Source: Pratylenchus scribneri
Taxonomy: Eukaryota > Nematoda > Chromadorea > Rhabditida > Pratylenchidae
DNA: 64,000 nucleotides
Reading direction: 5' to 3'
Assembly (NCBI GenBank): GCA_030063045.1
Contig: JAQSEB010000021.1
Coordinates: 62,001 to 126,000 of the forward strand
The position numbers were made by a program, and so were the translations under genes. The notes below the pieces were generated by a model that worked only from the letters and a program-made list of their open reading frames with translations, made no database searches and was not told where the DNA came from. Below, in pieces: positions 1 to 12,100 of this stretch; the stretch's first letter is position 1; each line of letters begins with the position of its first letter.

Positions 1-138
1 TTCCTTCGCTTTTTCATTTTTAACAAACCATATTCATTCATACGTTTATATGTTCTATTCAAAAACCTTTTTTTTAAGTTTTAGATTATTAGAATTAGCC
101 AATCTAGATTAGCATTAGCACAAAACAACAACAACAAA
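1..138 (+). promoter_or_regulatory. upstream region / 5' leader of the patched-related gene
   Basis: This is the only sequence available upstream of the first gene. It is AT-rich and ends in a CAACAACAACAA-type leader directly before the ATG at 139. I see no clear TATA box or splice acceptor, so whether it is promoter or leader cannot be settled. Confidence 0.3.
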
Positions 139-3100
139 ATGCGCAGTTTTGATTGCCTTGAACGGCCGCTTTCACAAATATTCTTCCGTTACGGCCAATT
201 CATTGCCAAACATCCACTTCCACTCATCTTCTTCCCGCTATTCATCACAATTTTTGCAATAAGCGGCTTCATCACACTCGACTCCATCACCGATGCAATT
301 TATTTGTTCACACCGGCAAATGCGCAATCAAAAACGGAGAGGCAAATCATTCATGATTTATGGCCATTGGTCAATGGCAGCTACATTCCAGGACGAGCTG
401 TCACCCAATCTCGGGAAGTTCAGGTTTCAATTTTGCATATTCGAAAATATATTGATGAGATATCATGTGTTTATGTTGGGGTAAGTATATTAATCTAATT
501 GGTTGTTCTCATTACTTTGACAATAATGAACGGCAAATCCGTTCTTGACTAAAATTAAGCTCAAAGCTAATAACCCTGATCTAAACAGGTAAAGACCTTG
601 AGTTTAGGTCTAGAACTAGACTGGTAATCCCAGTAAACCTTGACTGAGTTTAGCCCAAGAAACCTTGAGTCTTACTCTAAACTGGTAATCCCAATTCCCA
701 AATAAATCTTGAGTTTAGGTCTAAACCGGTAATCCTACAGACCTTGTGTTTTAATCTAAATTGGTAATCCCAGTTAACCTTGGTTTCTAAACTGTTAATC
801 CCAACAAACCTTGAGAAACTGGTAATCCCAATAAACCTTGACTGAGAAAACGGTAATCCTAATAAATCTTGAGAAACTGGTAATCCCAATAAACCGTGAG
901 AAATTGCCATTGAAAATAAATAATTATTCAAAATAAATCCTTAAAAGATCACGGTGAGCACCAAAGATCCGGATGCGAACATTCTGGCCGAGCCATATGC
1001 AACCGAAGCCGAAAAGCTGGACAAACTTGTGCAGAATGTCACAATCGAATATCAAGGACGCATTTACCGCTATCAAGACCTCTGCTTGCAATGGCACGAC
1101 CAAGGCTGTCCGGGCAACAAACATGTGCGGGCCATTTCCGATTTGTACGCACATGGAATCAACATTACCTATCCCGTTGTTCGACTTGGAAAAATGTAAG
1201 CAAAAGCAAATGTTTTCATCAAATATTTCAATTAAAAATGAGAAAAAAATACTAGACATGTTAAATATGAATGAAAATCGCGTGGTTTATCAACCACCGG
1301 CGTAAAAATTGAAATTGTTAGGAACATTTTCATTAGAAATACCTACCATAAGATTGAATTTAGTCAATAGTCACCATTTATATAATTTATGTCAATCTTG
1401 GGTAATACCAATGTCATCATTATTTACCATGGATAGATCCAACTAACAAAATGGCCTAATAGAGGCCCAGCCCAGAGCCAGGATTTTGGTCTTGAGGATG
1501 AGGGGGCCCGATGAAATTCAAGGTATTAAATCGTTTAAACCTTATTTTGGTTTTGATTTAAACCGACAAACAATAAATCAATCGATGCGTCTTGAAGAGC
1601 TCTATCGAATGGCTAAGGTTTATGGGGTTTAGAATCAAACACTATCGACAAAGAAACCGCGCCCGACATTTATTTGATATGAGAATTAGGTTAAGATGGT
1701 TCTTTTCTTTGTAATAAGAAAAAAAGATTGATTCTCACTTTAAATCAATGTAGTCTAATGGTGAATGAGTTTAGTTCCAAAAATGGTAATCAAAAGTTCA
1801 ATTCCGGGCAGTGTCCAACGCATTCCAGCTCCATGAAGATCCCAAAAATTGGACTTTGTGGCGTTTCCAAAATGCGAAAATTGATTTTGGCATCATTCCA
1901 CATGGATTTCCCTTATAAAATGGGATTATCCTCACTAAGATGATGGCACAATTATTTTTTCAAAAATTCAATAAAATTTGCAAAATTTTGCAAAAAAACA
2001 TTTTAAAATATTATTAAAAATTTTAGTCAAGGCTACATTGGTGCCAGTCTGGGCGGAGTGGTCACCGGAAGTCCGAAAGGGGAAAACAAAGTGCTGTTGG
2101 TTTCGGCCCGTTCCTGGCTGATGGTCTACCATTTGCAATTTTATCCACAAAATGTGTCATTTTTGTCCGGCCTTTGGGAGAAGGAATTCCAGCGGAGAGT
2201 GCAGAATTATTCCAGTGAAAATGTCACAGTCACATGTTTCCATTCACAGGTTTATATAGAAAAAAATTCAAAATATCATTCAAATGAAAAATGTGGATTA
2301 ATTCCGGTTGAGGACATTACCTTTTCGGTCATTTCAATCTCTTCCAATTAACCGATTTAAATGATCTAAAGCTCATTTAATACTACAAATGTTGGCTATC
2401 CATTGGTATAATGATCATACGAAATTAGTAGTTTTTAGTTAATATTTATATATGGCCAAAAATTCAAAAACAAATACGATTTTTCTGCTTTTTTCGCCAT
2501 AACTTAGCCAAATTTAATAGTTTTCGATGATCAAATATTTGACTATTGAACGTTCTTTAGATAATTTAAATTGATTAATTCACTAATGAGCTTTGACTTA
2601 TCAAAAATGGTAAAGGCTATCAGACTAGTCCATTATTAGATTAAATAAATTTCATTCGCCGGACCCGATCCCGGGTTTTATTTCCAAAATTTTTCCGGGC
2701 CAAAACCCGGATTTTCCCCAAAAATGCCGGGCCGGGCAAAACCCGGCTTCGGACTCTTATAAATTTTCTCCAATTTTCAGACACTGGCCGAAGAGCTGAA
2801 GCGAAACGCCGAATCGCTGGTGCCTCGTTTTGTGCTCGCATTTTCCATCCTTTTGCTATTCTCCGTCCTCTGCAACATGTCCACATGCCGAAACAGTTGG
2901 TACATTGATTGGGCCGTCTCAAAGCCGGTGTTGGCCATTTTGGGTGTCACAAATGCGGGAATGGGAATTGTGACGGCAATTGGCTATTTGAATTTGTGCT
3001 CTGTGCCATACAATGACATCGTTGGTGTAATGCCTTTCCTTGTTGTTGGTGAGTTGGACACAGTTTTATATGTATAATTAATTTGGTATTTGGTTTGAAG

Positions 3101-6100
3101 AAAAATAAAATAAATCGATAATTATTTATGAAATCAATTTTTAGAAATAAAATTTTTTCTAGACACTAATAACTCAACCCCAACATATATTTTTGACACC
3201 ATGACCATGAAATTACATTACATAATAAATTGTAGCTATTTTTTCTTAGCAAAAAGTTGGTTATGGAATCTCGATCCGATTTTTGATTACGATTTTATAA
3301 TTTTTAAATTTTCTGTTACAAAAAATTACAAATTCTGACCACAAATCTAAAGCAAAACCAATAATATAAATCTAAAAATAACTTTTTCATTACTCCCATA
3401 GATTTTGTAAGAATTTCGATATTCATTTAATTCCCATAAAATTTCCCTTTTTTATTCAGCCTTGAAACCGCTACCTCTATCCATTAAATTATTAGGACTC
3501 CTCGAAGAATTCAACTGTCTTAATTTGTCAAAAAACCCATAAGAAAATTCAATAAATTTATTTTAATTTTATGTTTTAAGCCGTCGGTGTGGACAACATG
3601 TTTTTGATGATCGCCGCCATTCGACGCACAAATCGGGCCTCGCCCGTCGATCGGAGAATGGGCGAGGCAATGAGCGATGCGGCCATTTCCATGCTGATCA
3701 CTGCTTTGACCGATGCACTCTCATTTGGTGTGGGCACAATCACCACAATTCCGGCCGTGCAAATCTTCTGCATTTATACGGGTGCCGCAATTGCCGTCAC
3801 ATTCCTCTATCAGGTCAGTTTTGAATTAACACTACGGTATTATGGATAGTTCAACAAAGATTATGGATTAGAAATTAGATAATTAATAAACATTGAATTA
3901 TAAATTTGTGTAAACATAAAATTAACATATTTTCACGACATAGTATAAAAAGAAATTAATTACATTTTCGATGAGAGCAGTTAGGTCAAAAAAATAATTT
4001 CCCTATATTCCATCAATTTTACAATTAATTTTTTAAAAATCCACTAAAAATTTCATGTGGAATTAGTATTATTTTAATAGTCATTTCCTCCTTCCTATTT
4101 TTATTGATCAGTGATCACATATCCATTGTCCATTGCCTGAGTAGTGAGTACTTAATGAGTAATTTATATTTTTATCTTCTAATTTCTCAGCAACAAAATT
4201 CATAGGGAATCGAATTTTTTAATAATTCTAACATAATTTAAGTTCACAGTGAGCGTCCAAATTTTTAATTGTTAAATTTTGGATTATGATTAAATTTTGA
4301 GAGAGAGTCATCATAAATTCAAATATTGGAATTTTATTAAGCCAATTTGGAATGTTTAATAATCGATCTCCTAAATGCATTAATTAAATTATTATTACTC
4401 CAATATTTTTGCAGATCACATTTTTTGCCGGTCTCCTTGCCCTTTCCATCCAATGGGAATCCCGTGGGCTTCATTGCATTTGGCTGCGCCGAACTGTGCC
4501 CGAGGAATGTGCCAATGAGCAAACTTTGTTCACTCGTCTTTTCTGGCTTGGCTCCATCCCACATCCGGACCCAAAAAAATTGGAACACAATTTGCGTGAC
4601 TCAAAACCAGCCAAATTCTTCCAAGACTGGTGAGAATATATTTTTATTTTATTTTTGAAAATTTAAGTAGTTAATGAATTAATTCTTATTTTATTCTTAA
4701 TTCACAAAATCAAATAAACAACAACATAAAAATTGCGAATTCAAATTCCGATGAGTAAATCAACTTATTATTATCGTACGTAAATCCTCTATTAATATCC
4801 CCGGAGATATTAAATTTTGCAGACTCTCTAGGGAGCAGTGTTGAGCACTCGTACTCGTACTACGAGATACGAGTACGAGTGATTTGAATTTGAAAGGGGT
4901 GGTACGAGTACGAATACGAGCTAATTTTGAAATGCTCAACACTGCTAGGGAGGCTACAATTAGATGGGGAGGGGAGGGGGTTTTAAATTTCAGAGAAGGA
5001 AAATTAATGAAAAATAACATTTCCAACAAATTGAAAAATGTTTTTAAGTATCAAAACATGTTTTTTCCATTCAAAATATCTTTATAGAATTGGAAAAAAA
5101 AAGATGGGAAAAATTTGTTAGGGCGGGGTCCGGGGTGCTATAAATAAGAGGGGCTAAAAATAGAGGGAGGGATATAAATAGAGGATTTACGGTAGATAAA
5201 ATTGCAAGAAAAAAATAAATAAATATTTGCGGCCTCAATTTTGTATGCAATTTATGCGCCAATCTTAATAAGCAGCCCATAACTCACTACCAACATTTGC
5301 CTCCTTTGACCATTGGGATAGATCCAAATTTTTTAATATTGGCCTTGGCCCTTACTAAAATGGCTCCAAATATACAGTGTGTTGGGAATGGGCCTTTCAC
5401 ATTACCATTTATATTGATTTAAATTTATTTTGTCGTTTCGCCAATCCTCTCTCTATCCTCTCTTTCTCTGTCACTTTTCGCAAGCACAATTCGATTCCCA
5501 GCCAAATCCCCACATCATTCATACGAATTGTAAAATTCCCAAATTTATTAATTCGACTTGACTTATTTATTTATTTGATTCGCATTTTAAATTAAATTGA
5601 ATAAAAACATTTTATTATTATTTCTTGATTGTTGTAAAATACACAACAACTTTTGGCGCAGTCAGCAAACAAAATTATTATATTTGGACACGACTTTATT
5701 TTATTTGGACAAGAAAAGTTTTAATCGACAAAGGCTGCAATTAAAATTCGTCAAATCGGCAATAAAATTCCGTCAAAAATCGGCATCAAAAATCAATAAA
5801 ATTCGACGCCTGTTATTTTCTGTGTGAATTTAATTGAATCTGCTGTGTGCTGAGATCGGGCAAATCTTCAATAAATTATTCACATTTTCGTCAATTTTAT
5901 TCCATCAATTAAATATCAAAAATGGCAAATTTATCGGCTGAACAGTTCCAACAATTATTGGCAGCAATTACAAAGAATTTGGCTCCAGCGCAAAATATTG
6001 GGACTAATGACGCTGCTCTCGCTGCATCACTGAGTTTGAGGATCAACACTTTCAATTATGATCCGGAAGCAGGTTCAACATTTGAAAAATGGCACCAACG

Positions 6101-9100
6101 ATTTGGAAACCACATCGAAGTGGATGGTGACCAGCTGGAAGAGTCAGCCAGAGTTCGATTATTGATCGGCAAACTCGGGGACTCAGAATATGCCAAATTC
6201 GCTGATAGCATTCTGCCAACAAAGCCCGATGAATTGGAATATAAAGATGCCATCACAAAGCTTAAGGCTTTGTTCGCCGATGATCGATCGCTGTTTGTGA
6301 GGAGGTTTGAATGCTTTAAAATAAAACAGCAGGCAGGAGAAGATATTGCCACATTCATTTCCAAAGTAAATGCGGCCTGTGAAAATGCAAATTTAACATT
6401 GACAAAAGAAACATTGAAGTGTATGATAATGGTGGTTGGCTTGAGAGATGAACACCATGATTTACGTCAAAAATGCTTACAATTATTGGAAGAAGCAAAC
6501 AAGAAAGGCGAAGAGCTGAAATTGGAAAAGCTAGGTGAAGAATGCCGAGCATTTCAGCTATTGCGGGATAGTGCAAAATCCCTGTCATCAAGCCACCACC
6601 CATCAGTCAATGCCATTCACAATAAACCACAACAATACAAAGAAAAGTTCAAAGGCAAGATAAAACCCAAAGAAGGGAAGGCCGAGAACAAAAATGAGAA
6701 GAATACAAAAGCATCTTGTTTTGCTTGTGGAAAGCCTGGCCATTGGCGCCAGCAGTGCAAATTCAAAGATGCGACGTGCAATTGTTGTGGCAAGAAAGGT
6801 CATATTGCAACTATTTGTCGCCAGAGAACTCAGAAAACTGGGACAAATGAAGTGCAAGTTGGTTCAATTGAAGTGAATATGGCCGCCAATAATGCAGAAA
6901 ATTATGGATGGTTTATTGTGCCAGTGAAAATAAATGGAAAGAATTTTGATATGAAACTGGACACAGGTTCTCAAATTGCAATACTCACTTCAGCCACGTG
7001 GGCAAAACTTGGAAAGCCTAAATTGGTGAAGTCAGAAATCAAGGCTAGTAATTGCAATGGAATTCAATTCAATATTATGGGAAAAATTGAATGTTTGGTC
7101 AATTTCAATGGAACGGAAAAGAAATTGATTGGATATGTGACAAATCAAGTGGCGCACGATTTACTTGGCATTCCTTGGATTGTGAATTTGAATATTCTTC
7201 CAAAGGAAATTTTGGCCTTATTATGCTCACCAGAAAATCCAATCATTTCGACAATTCAAAAATCATTCAACTATGAAAAATTGGCATATGAAGATGCAAA
7301 ATCATTGGCATCAGCTCTTGAACAAAAATTTCCTGAAGTTTTTAGCCCTGGTCTGGGTGTATGCACAAAAATGAAGGCACATTTGCACTTGAAAGAAGAT
7401 TCACGGCCAATATTTTGCAAGGCTCTACCGGTCCCATTCAACGCAAAGGAAACAGTGGAAGCTGAATTGAAGCGACTCGTGTCAATTGGTGCTATCAAAC
7501 CAGTACAATTCAGCAAATGGGCCGCGCCTATTCTCAGTGTTCAAAAGAAAAATGGCAAAACACGGGTCTGCATGGATTTTTCAACTGGATTGAATAATGC
7601 CATCGAACTCAATCGCCACCCATTGCCAAGACCAGATGAGATTTTCCATAAATTGAACGGCGCAAAGGTCATTTCTCAAATTGACTTGCGTGATGCTTAT
7701 TTACAAATTGAATTGGATGAACAATCAAAGCAGTTATGTGGAATAAATACACATTTGGGGCTATTCCAATGCGAGAGGCTGCCATTTGGTGTAAAATCCG
7801 CACCGAGCATTTTCCAAGAATTAATGGATCAATTAACATCCGGAATTGATGGCGCAGGATCTTATTTGGATGATCTTTATATCGGAAGCGCCAATACAAA
7901 TGAACATAAGAAGACCCTATTCAAATTGTTCGAAAGGATCAATGAATATGGGCTGAAAATTCAATTGGAAAAATGCCATTTTATGCAAAAAGAAGTTCAT
8001 TTATTGGGACATATTGTTGATTCAAAAGGCATTCGACCAGATCCAGCGCGATCAGAGGCAATCAAGAAAATGCCAGCGCCCACGGATGTGTCGACTTTGC
8101 GATCCTTTCTCGGTGCATTGAATTATTATGGAAGATTCATCAAGCAAATGAGAGAATTACGTGCACCATTGGATGAATTATTGAGAAAAGATGTGAAATT
8201 TGAATGGACTGAACGACAGCAAACGGCATTCGAGAAAGCCAAAGAAATATTGCAGTCAGACTTGATGCTTACGCACTATGATCCAAAATTGCCAATCATA
8301 GTGGCGGCCGATGCTTCCAAAGATGGAATCGGAGCGACCATCAGTCATTTGTTTCCAGACAAAACTGAAAAGGTCATTGAGCATGCATCAATCACATTTT
8401 CACCTGCCCAGCGAAATTATAGTCAAATTGAAAAAGAAGCGCTCGGCCTAGTTTTTGCCGTCAAGAAATTTCACAAAATGATATTTGGTCGCCAATTTAC
8501 TCTTCAAACAGACCACAAACCATTATTGGCAATATTCGGCTCCAAAAATGGGATTCCAATTTATGCAGCAAGCAGACTGCAGAGATGGGCCATAATTCTA
8601 TCAAATTACGACTTTAAAATTGAATATGTCAATACAAATTCATTTGGAAAAGTGGACGTCCTTTCACGGCTAATTGCAAATTATCCAAAGCCGGAAGAGG
8701 AAGTTTTGATTGCCAATATTTGCACGGAAACGGAGAAATTCATTGAAGAATTTTTTGTTTCTTCAGTTGAGGCATTACCAATTACAGTGAAGGAAATTGC
8801 CGAAGAAACACAAAAAGATGAAATTTTACAAAAATTGACAAAAATGTGCAAAAATGGTTGGCCAAACAAATGTGAAGACCATGAATTGGGTCCATATTTT
8901 CCAAAAAGAAATGACATCAATGAAATTAATGGATGTTTCGTTTATGGCCATCGAACAATTATTCCAGAACTACTTCGCTCAAAAGTTCTCAAGGCAATGC
9001 ATTTGGCTCATCCAGGAATAGTGAAGATGAAAGCCATTGCAAGAGAACATGTTTATTGGCCGAAAATCGATTCGGACATTGAAAATTTGGTCCGAACATG

Positions 9101-12100
9101 CACTCAATGTCAAGAAGCGGCAAAATCGCCTATAAAAACCACATTGAAACCATGGCCATTGACTGGTGAAGTCTATGAGCGAGTACATATAGATTTTGCG
9201 GGACCATGCAAAGACGGAAATACCTATTTATTGGTCACCGATGCATTTTCAAAATGGCCAGATGTGTTCAGAATGAAAACAATTTCGGCAAAGGACACTG
9301 TGGATACAATGCGCATATTGGTCAATCGATATGGCATTCCAAAAGAAATTGTTTCCGACAATGGAACGCAGCTAAAATCCAAAGAATTCAGGGATTTCTG
9401 CAGTGAATTTGGCATAAAACACACATTTACGCCACCGTTCCATCCTCAATCGAATGGTCAAATCGAACGATTCGTCGATACATTTAAAAGAGCCATGCAA
9501 AAATGCAAAGAAGAAGGTCCAAAATGGGCAGAGAAAATGCTTCTGGTCTATCGGACTACACCGCATTCGGCATTGGATGGACATTCACCGGATCAAATAT
9601 TTCTTGGTCGGAGAATTCGCACAAAATTGTCACTGCTTCATCCAATTTCCAACAATAAAAACGAATGCGTCATTGAAAATGATCGCCAGAAGTACACCAA
9701 TAAAATGGCACAACAATTTGATGTGAAAAATGGAGCAAAATTGGTCGAATTTACTCCAGGAGAAAGCATATTTTTGCTTAATTATCGATTTGGGAAAACT
9801 CAATGGATCCCAGGGACAATATTGGAACAAGTCGGACATTCACCAACCTATAGAGTTGAGGTTCCAATGCTGAAAAGAGTAGTTCATCGGCATGCAAATC
9901 AAATGCGCCGACGTTTACCAATGGAATTTGCCGAAAATCGGGAAGAAACAACCCCGGAAAATCCATTGAATCCGCCGCAGAATTGTTCTCCTCACCGCCG
10001 TTATCCAATTCGCCATCGAACAAAAACCAAAGTGCTCCAAATTGATCCATCGAAAAGCCGATATGAAGAACACGAGAGGGATTAAAGAATTTAAAGGGGG
10101 AGATGTTGGGAATGGGCCTTTCACATTACCATTTATATTGATTTAAATTTATTTTGTCGTTTCGCCAATCCTCTCTCTATCCTCTCTTTCTCTGTCACTT
10201 TTCGCAAGCACAATTCGATTCCCAGCCAAATCCCCACATCATTCATACGAATTGTAAAATTCCCAAATTTATTAATTCGACTTGACTTATTTATTTATTT
10301 GATTCGCATTTTAAATTAAATTGAATAAAAACATTTTATTATTATTTCTTGATTGTTGTAAAATACACAACACAGTGAAATGAGAAATAAAGCTAAATTC
10401 ATGTTTTGCTTACACAAAATACCCAAAAAATCTTTATTTTATTCAATTTTATTAAAGGTATGCGCCCATTCTGATGCAACCCCTGATTCGTGGTTTGGCC
10501 GTCGTTTGGTTTGGTGTTTTCATGCTTTTCGCCGCTTATGGGTGCACTCAATTGCGAGAAGGCCTGGAGCCCATCAATTTGCTTGTCTCCGACTCATATG
10601 CCATTCCGCATTACAAAACTCTGGAGAAATACTTTTGGCAATATGGAGCAACGGTTCAGGTGATTATTTACTGATTTTATTTTTTTTTCACCGACTTAAA
10701 ATTTTCGGACTAAAATTTTGCTTATTTAATTTAAAAACAAACGAATTAATATATTCTTTGAAGTTCAACTCAAAAGCAGAGAAAACTTTTTCTTGAAAAA
10801 GGCCAATACAGTTTTATTTTATGAAATTTCCCAAAATTATTAAGCCTTTAACCATCCCTAAAATAGTTTTCAATATAGAAACAAATTAATATTTAATTTG
10901 GAGTCAGAAGAATAAGCCCCCTTCTCTGGATAATTAAAAATCATTTTCAAAAAACAGTCATTTTAAAGAAAATTTTACTAATTCTTAAGCAAAACTTTAA
11001 ACCCCATTCATTCTCTTAATTATTATTTTTTATTACAATAATTTTAACTAACTAAAATAGTCGAATAAATAAATGGGAAAAATATTTAAAAATTTAATAT
11101 AACTTTGTGTCTATTTTATCTCTTTTTTACAAGCTTTAACATAAAAACATTATCATGTCAGATTGTGGTTAACAATGCACCATTCCTTGCGGATCCGGAA
11201 GAACGGAAACGAATCCATGCAATGGTGCACACATTTGCGAATACTCGGCACACAATTGGCGATGAATCAGTCCAATTTTGGCTGAATGAAATGGAAGCCT
11301 ATTACACAGAACAAGGCATTCAACTGGACAATAACACCACCGATCGAATGTTCTATGGGCTGGCACAGGTATTTTTAGAATTTTTTTTAATAATTAATTT
11401 ATTTGGTTCAAAAAATGAAATTATCCACACTTATGATCCAAATCCAAAAACTTGATAATTTAATTTTTTTTTAAATTTTGTCATTTTTTTTTATTTTCTA
11501 TTTTTTTCCATTTTTCATCAAAATCAATTCCTCCTAAAATCAATTCAATAAAAAATAAATTTTTCCCAGATTTTAATTTAAATTTAGGAAGTATTTTGTT
11601 CAAAAACAATTGAAAATTATAAAATGTAATTAAATTTTTGCGAATTATTTTCTTTATTTTTTTAAGCTTTTCCCTGAAATCTATTCCAAATAAATTTTTA
11701 ATTTTCCAATTTTTTTTCAGCACTTTTTCTCCGCAAGACGCACTGACGTTTCGGCTGGTGCCGATGATGTCAAATGGGAATGGCGACCGGACAAAGGATA
11801 TCATCGTATTCGGGCATTTCGGTCAGCAATTTAGCACCTTAAAATATTCATATAAATTAATTTTATTTTTAGTTTCGTTGTTGGCCTACGCAACATTGTC
11901 ACCTCGGTGGATCAACAAGATGCCACACAAGTGCTTCGGGAAGTCGCCGCTCGCTATCCACGCTACAATATCACAACGTACGTAAATTTATATTTGTTTT
12001 GTCATTTAAATTTTTTACAAAGAAATATTTTCTTGGTTTTTTAACATTTTCAAATGATTCGAAATTTTGAAGAATTTTAATTAATTTTAAATAGAAAACA

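Larger units (their letters stand above)
5380..10372 (+). mobile_element. complete Ty3/Gypsy LTR retrotransposon
   Basis: The element is 4,993 bp and lies in the same orientation as the host patched-related gene, inside intron 6. Two 269-bp LTRs (5380-5648 and 10104-10372) begin TG and end CA. The flanking 5-bp target duplication is CAGTG (5375-5379 and 10373-10377). A candidate primer-binding site starts at TGGCGCAGTCAG (5654), and a purine tract AAAGGGGGAGA lies just before the 3' LTR. One uninterrupted gag-pol frame occupies 5922-10085. By eye the two LTRs are identical, so insertion was very recent and the element may still be competent. Confidence 0.96.

Noticed and set aside
6056..10124. 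Minus-strand open frames across the retrotransposon
   Set aside because: They are shadows of the conserved gag-pol frame with no recognisable motifs.
10380..10796. 138-codon plus-strand frame overlapping exon 7 of the patched-related gene
   Set aside because: The patched-related exon in another frame (10458-10659) has clear family similarity and phased splice sites.
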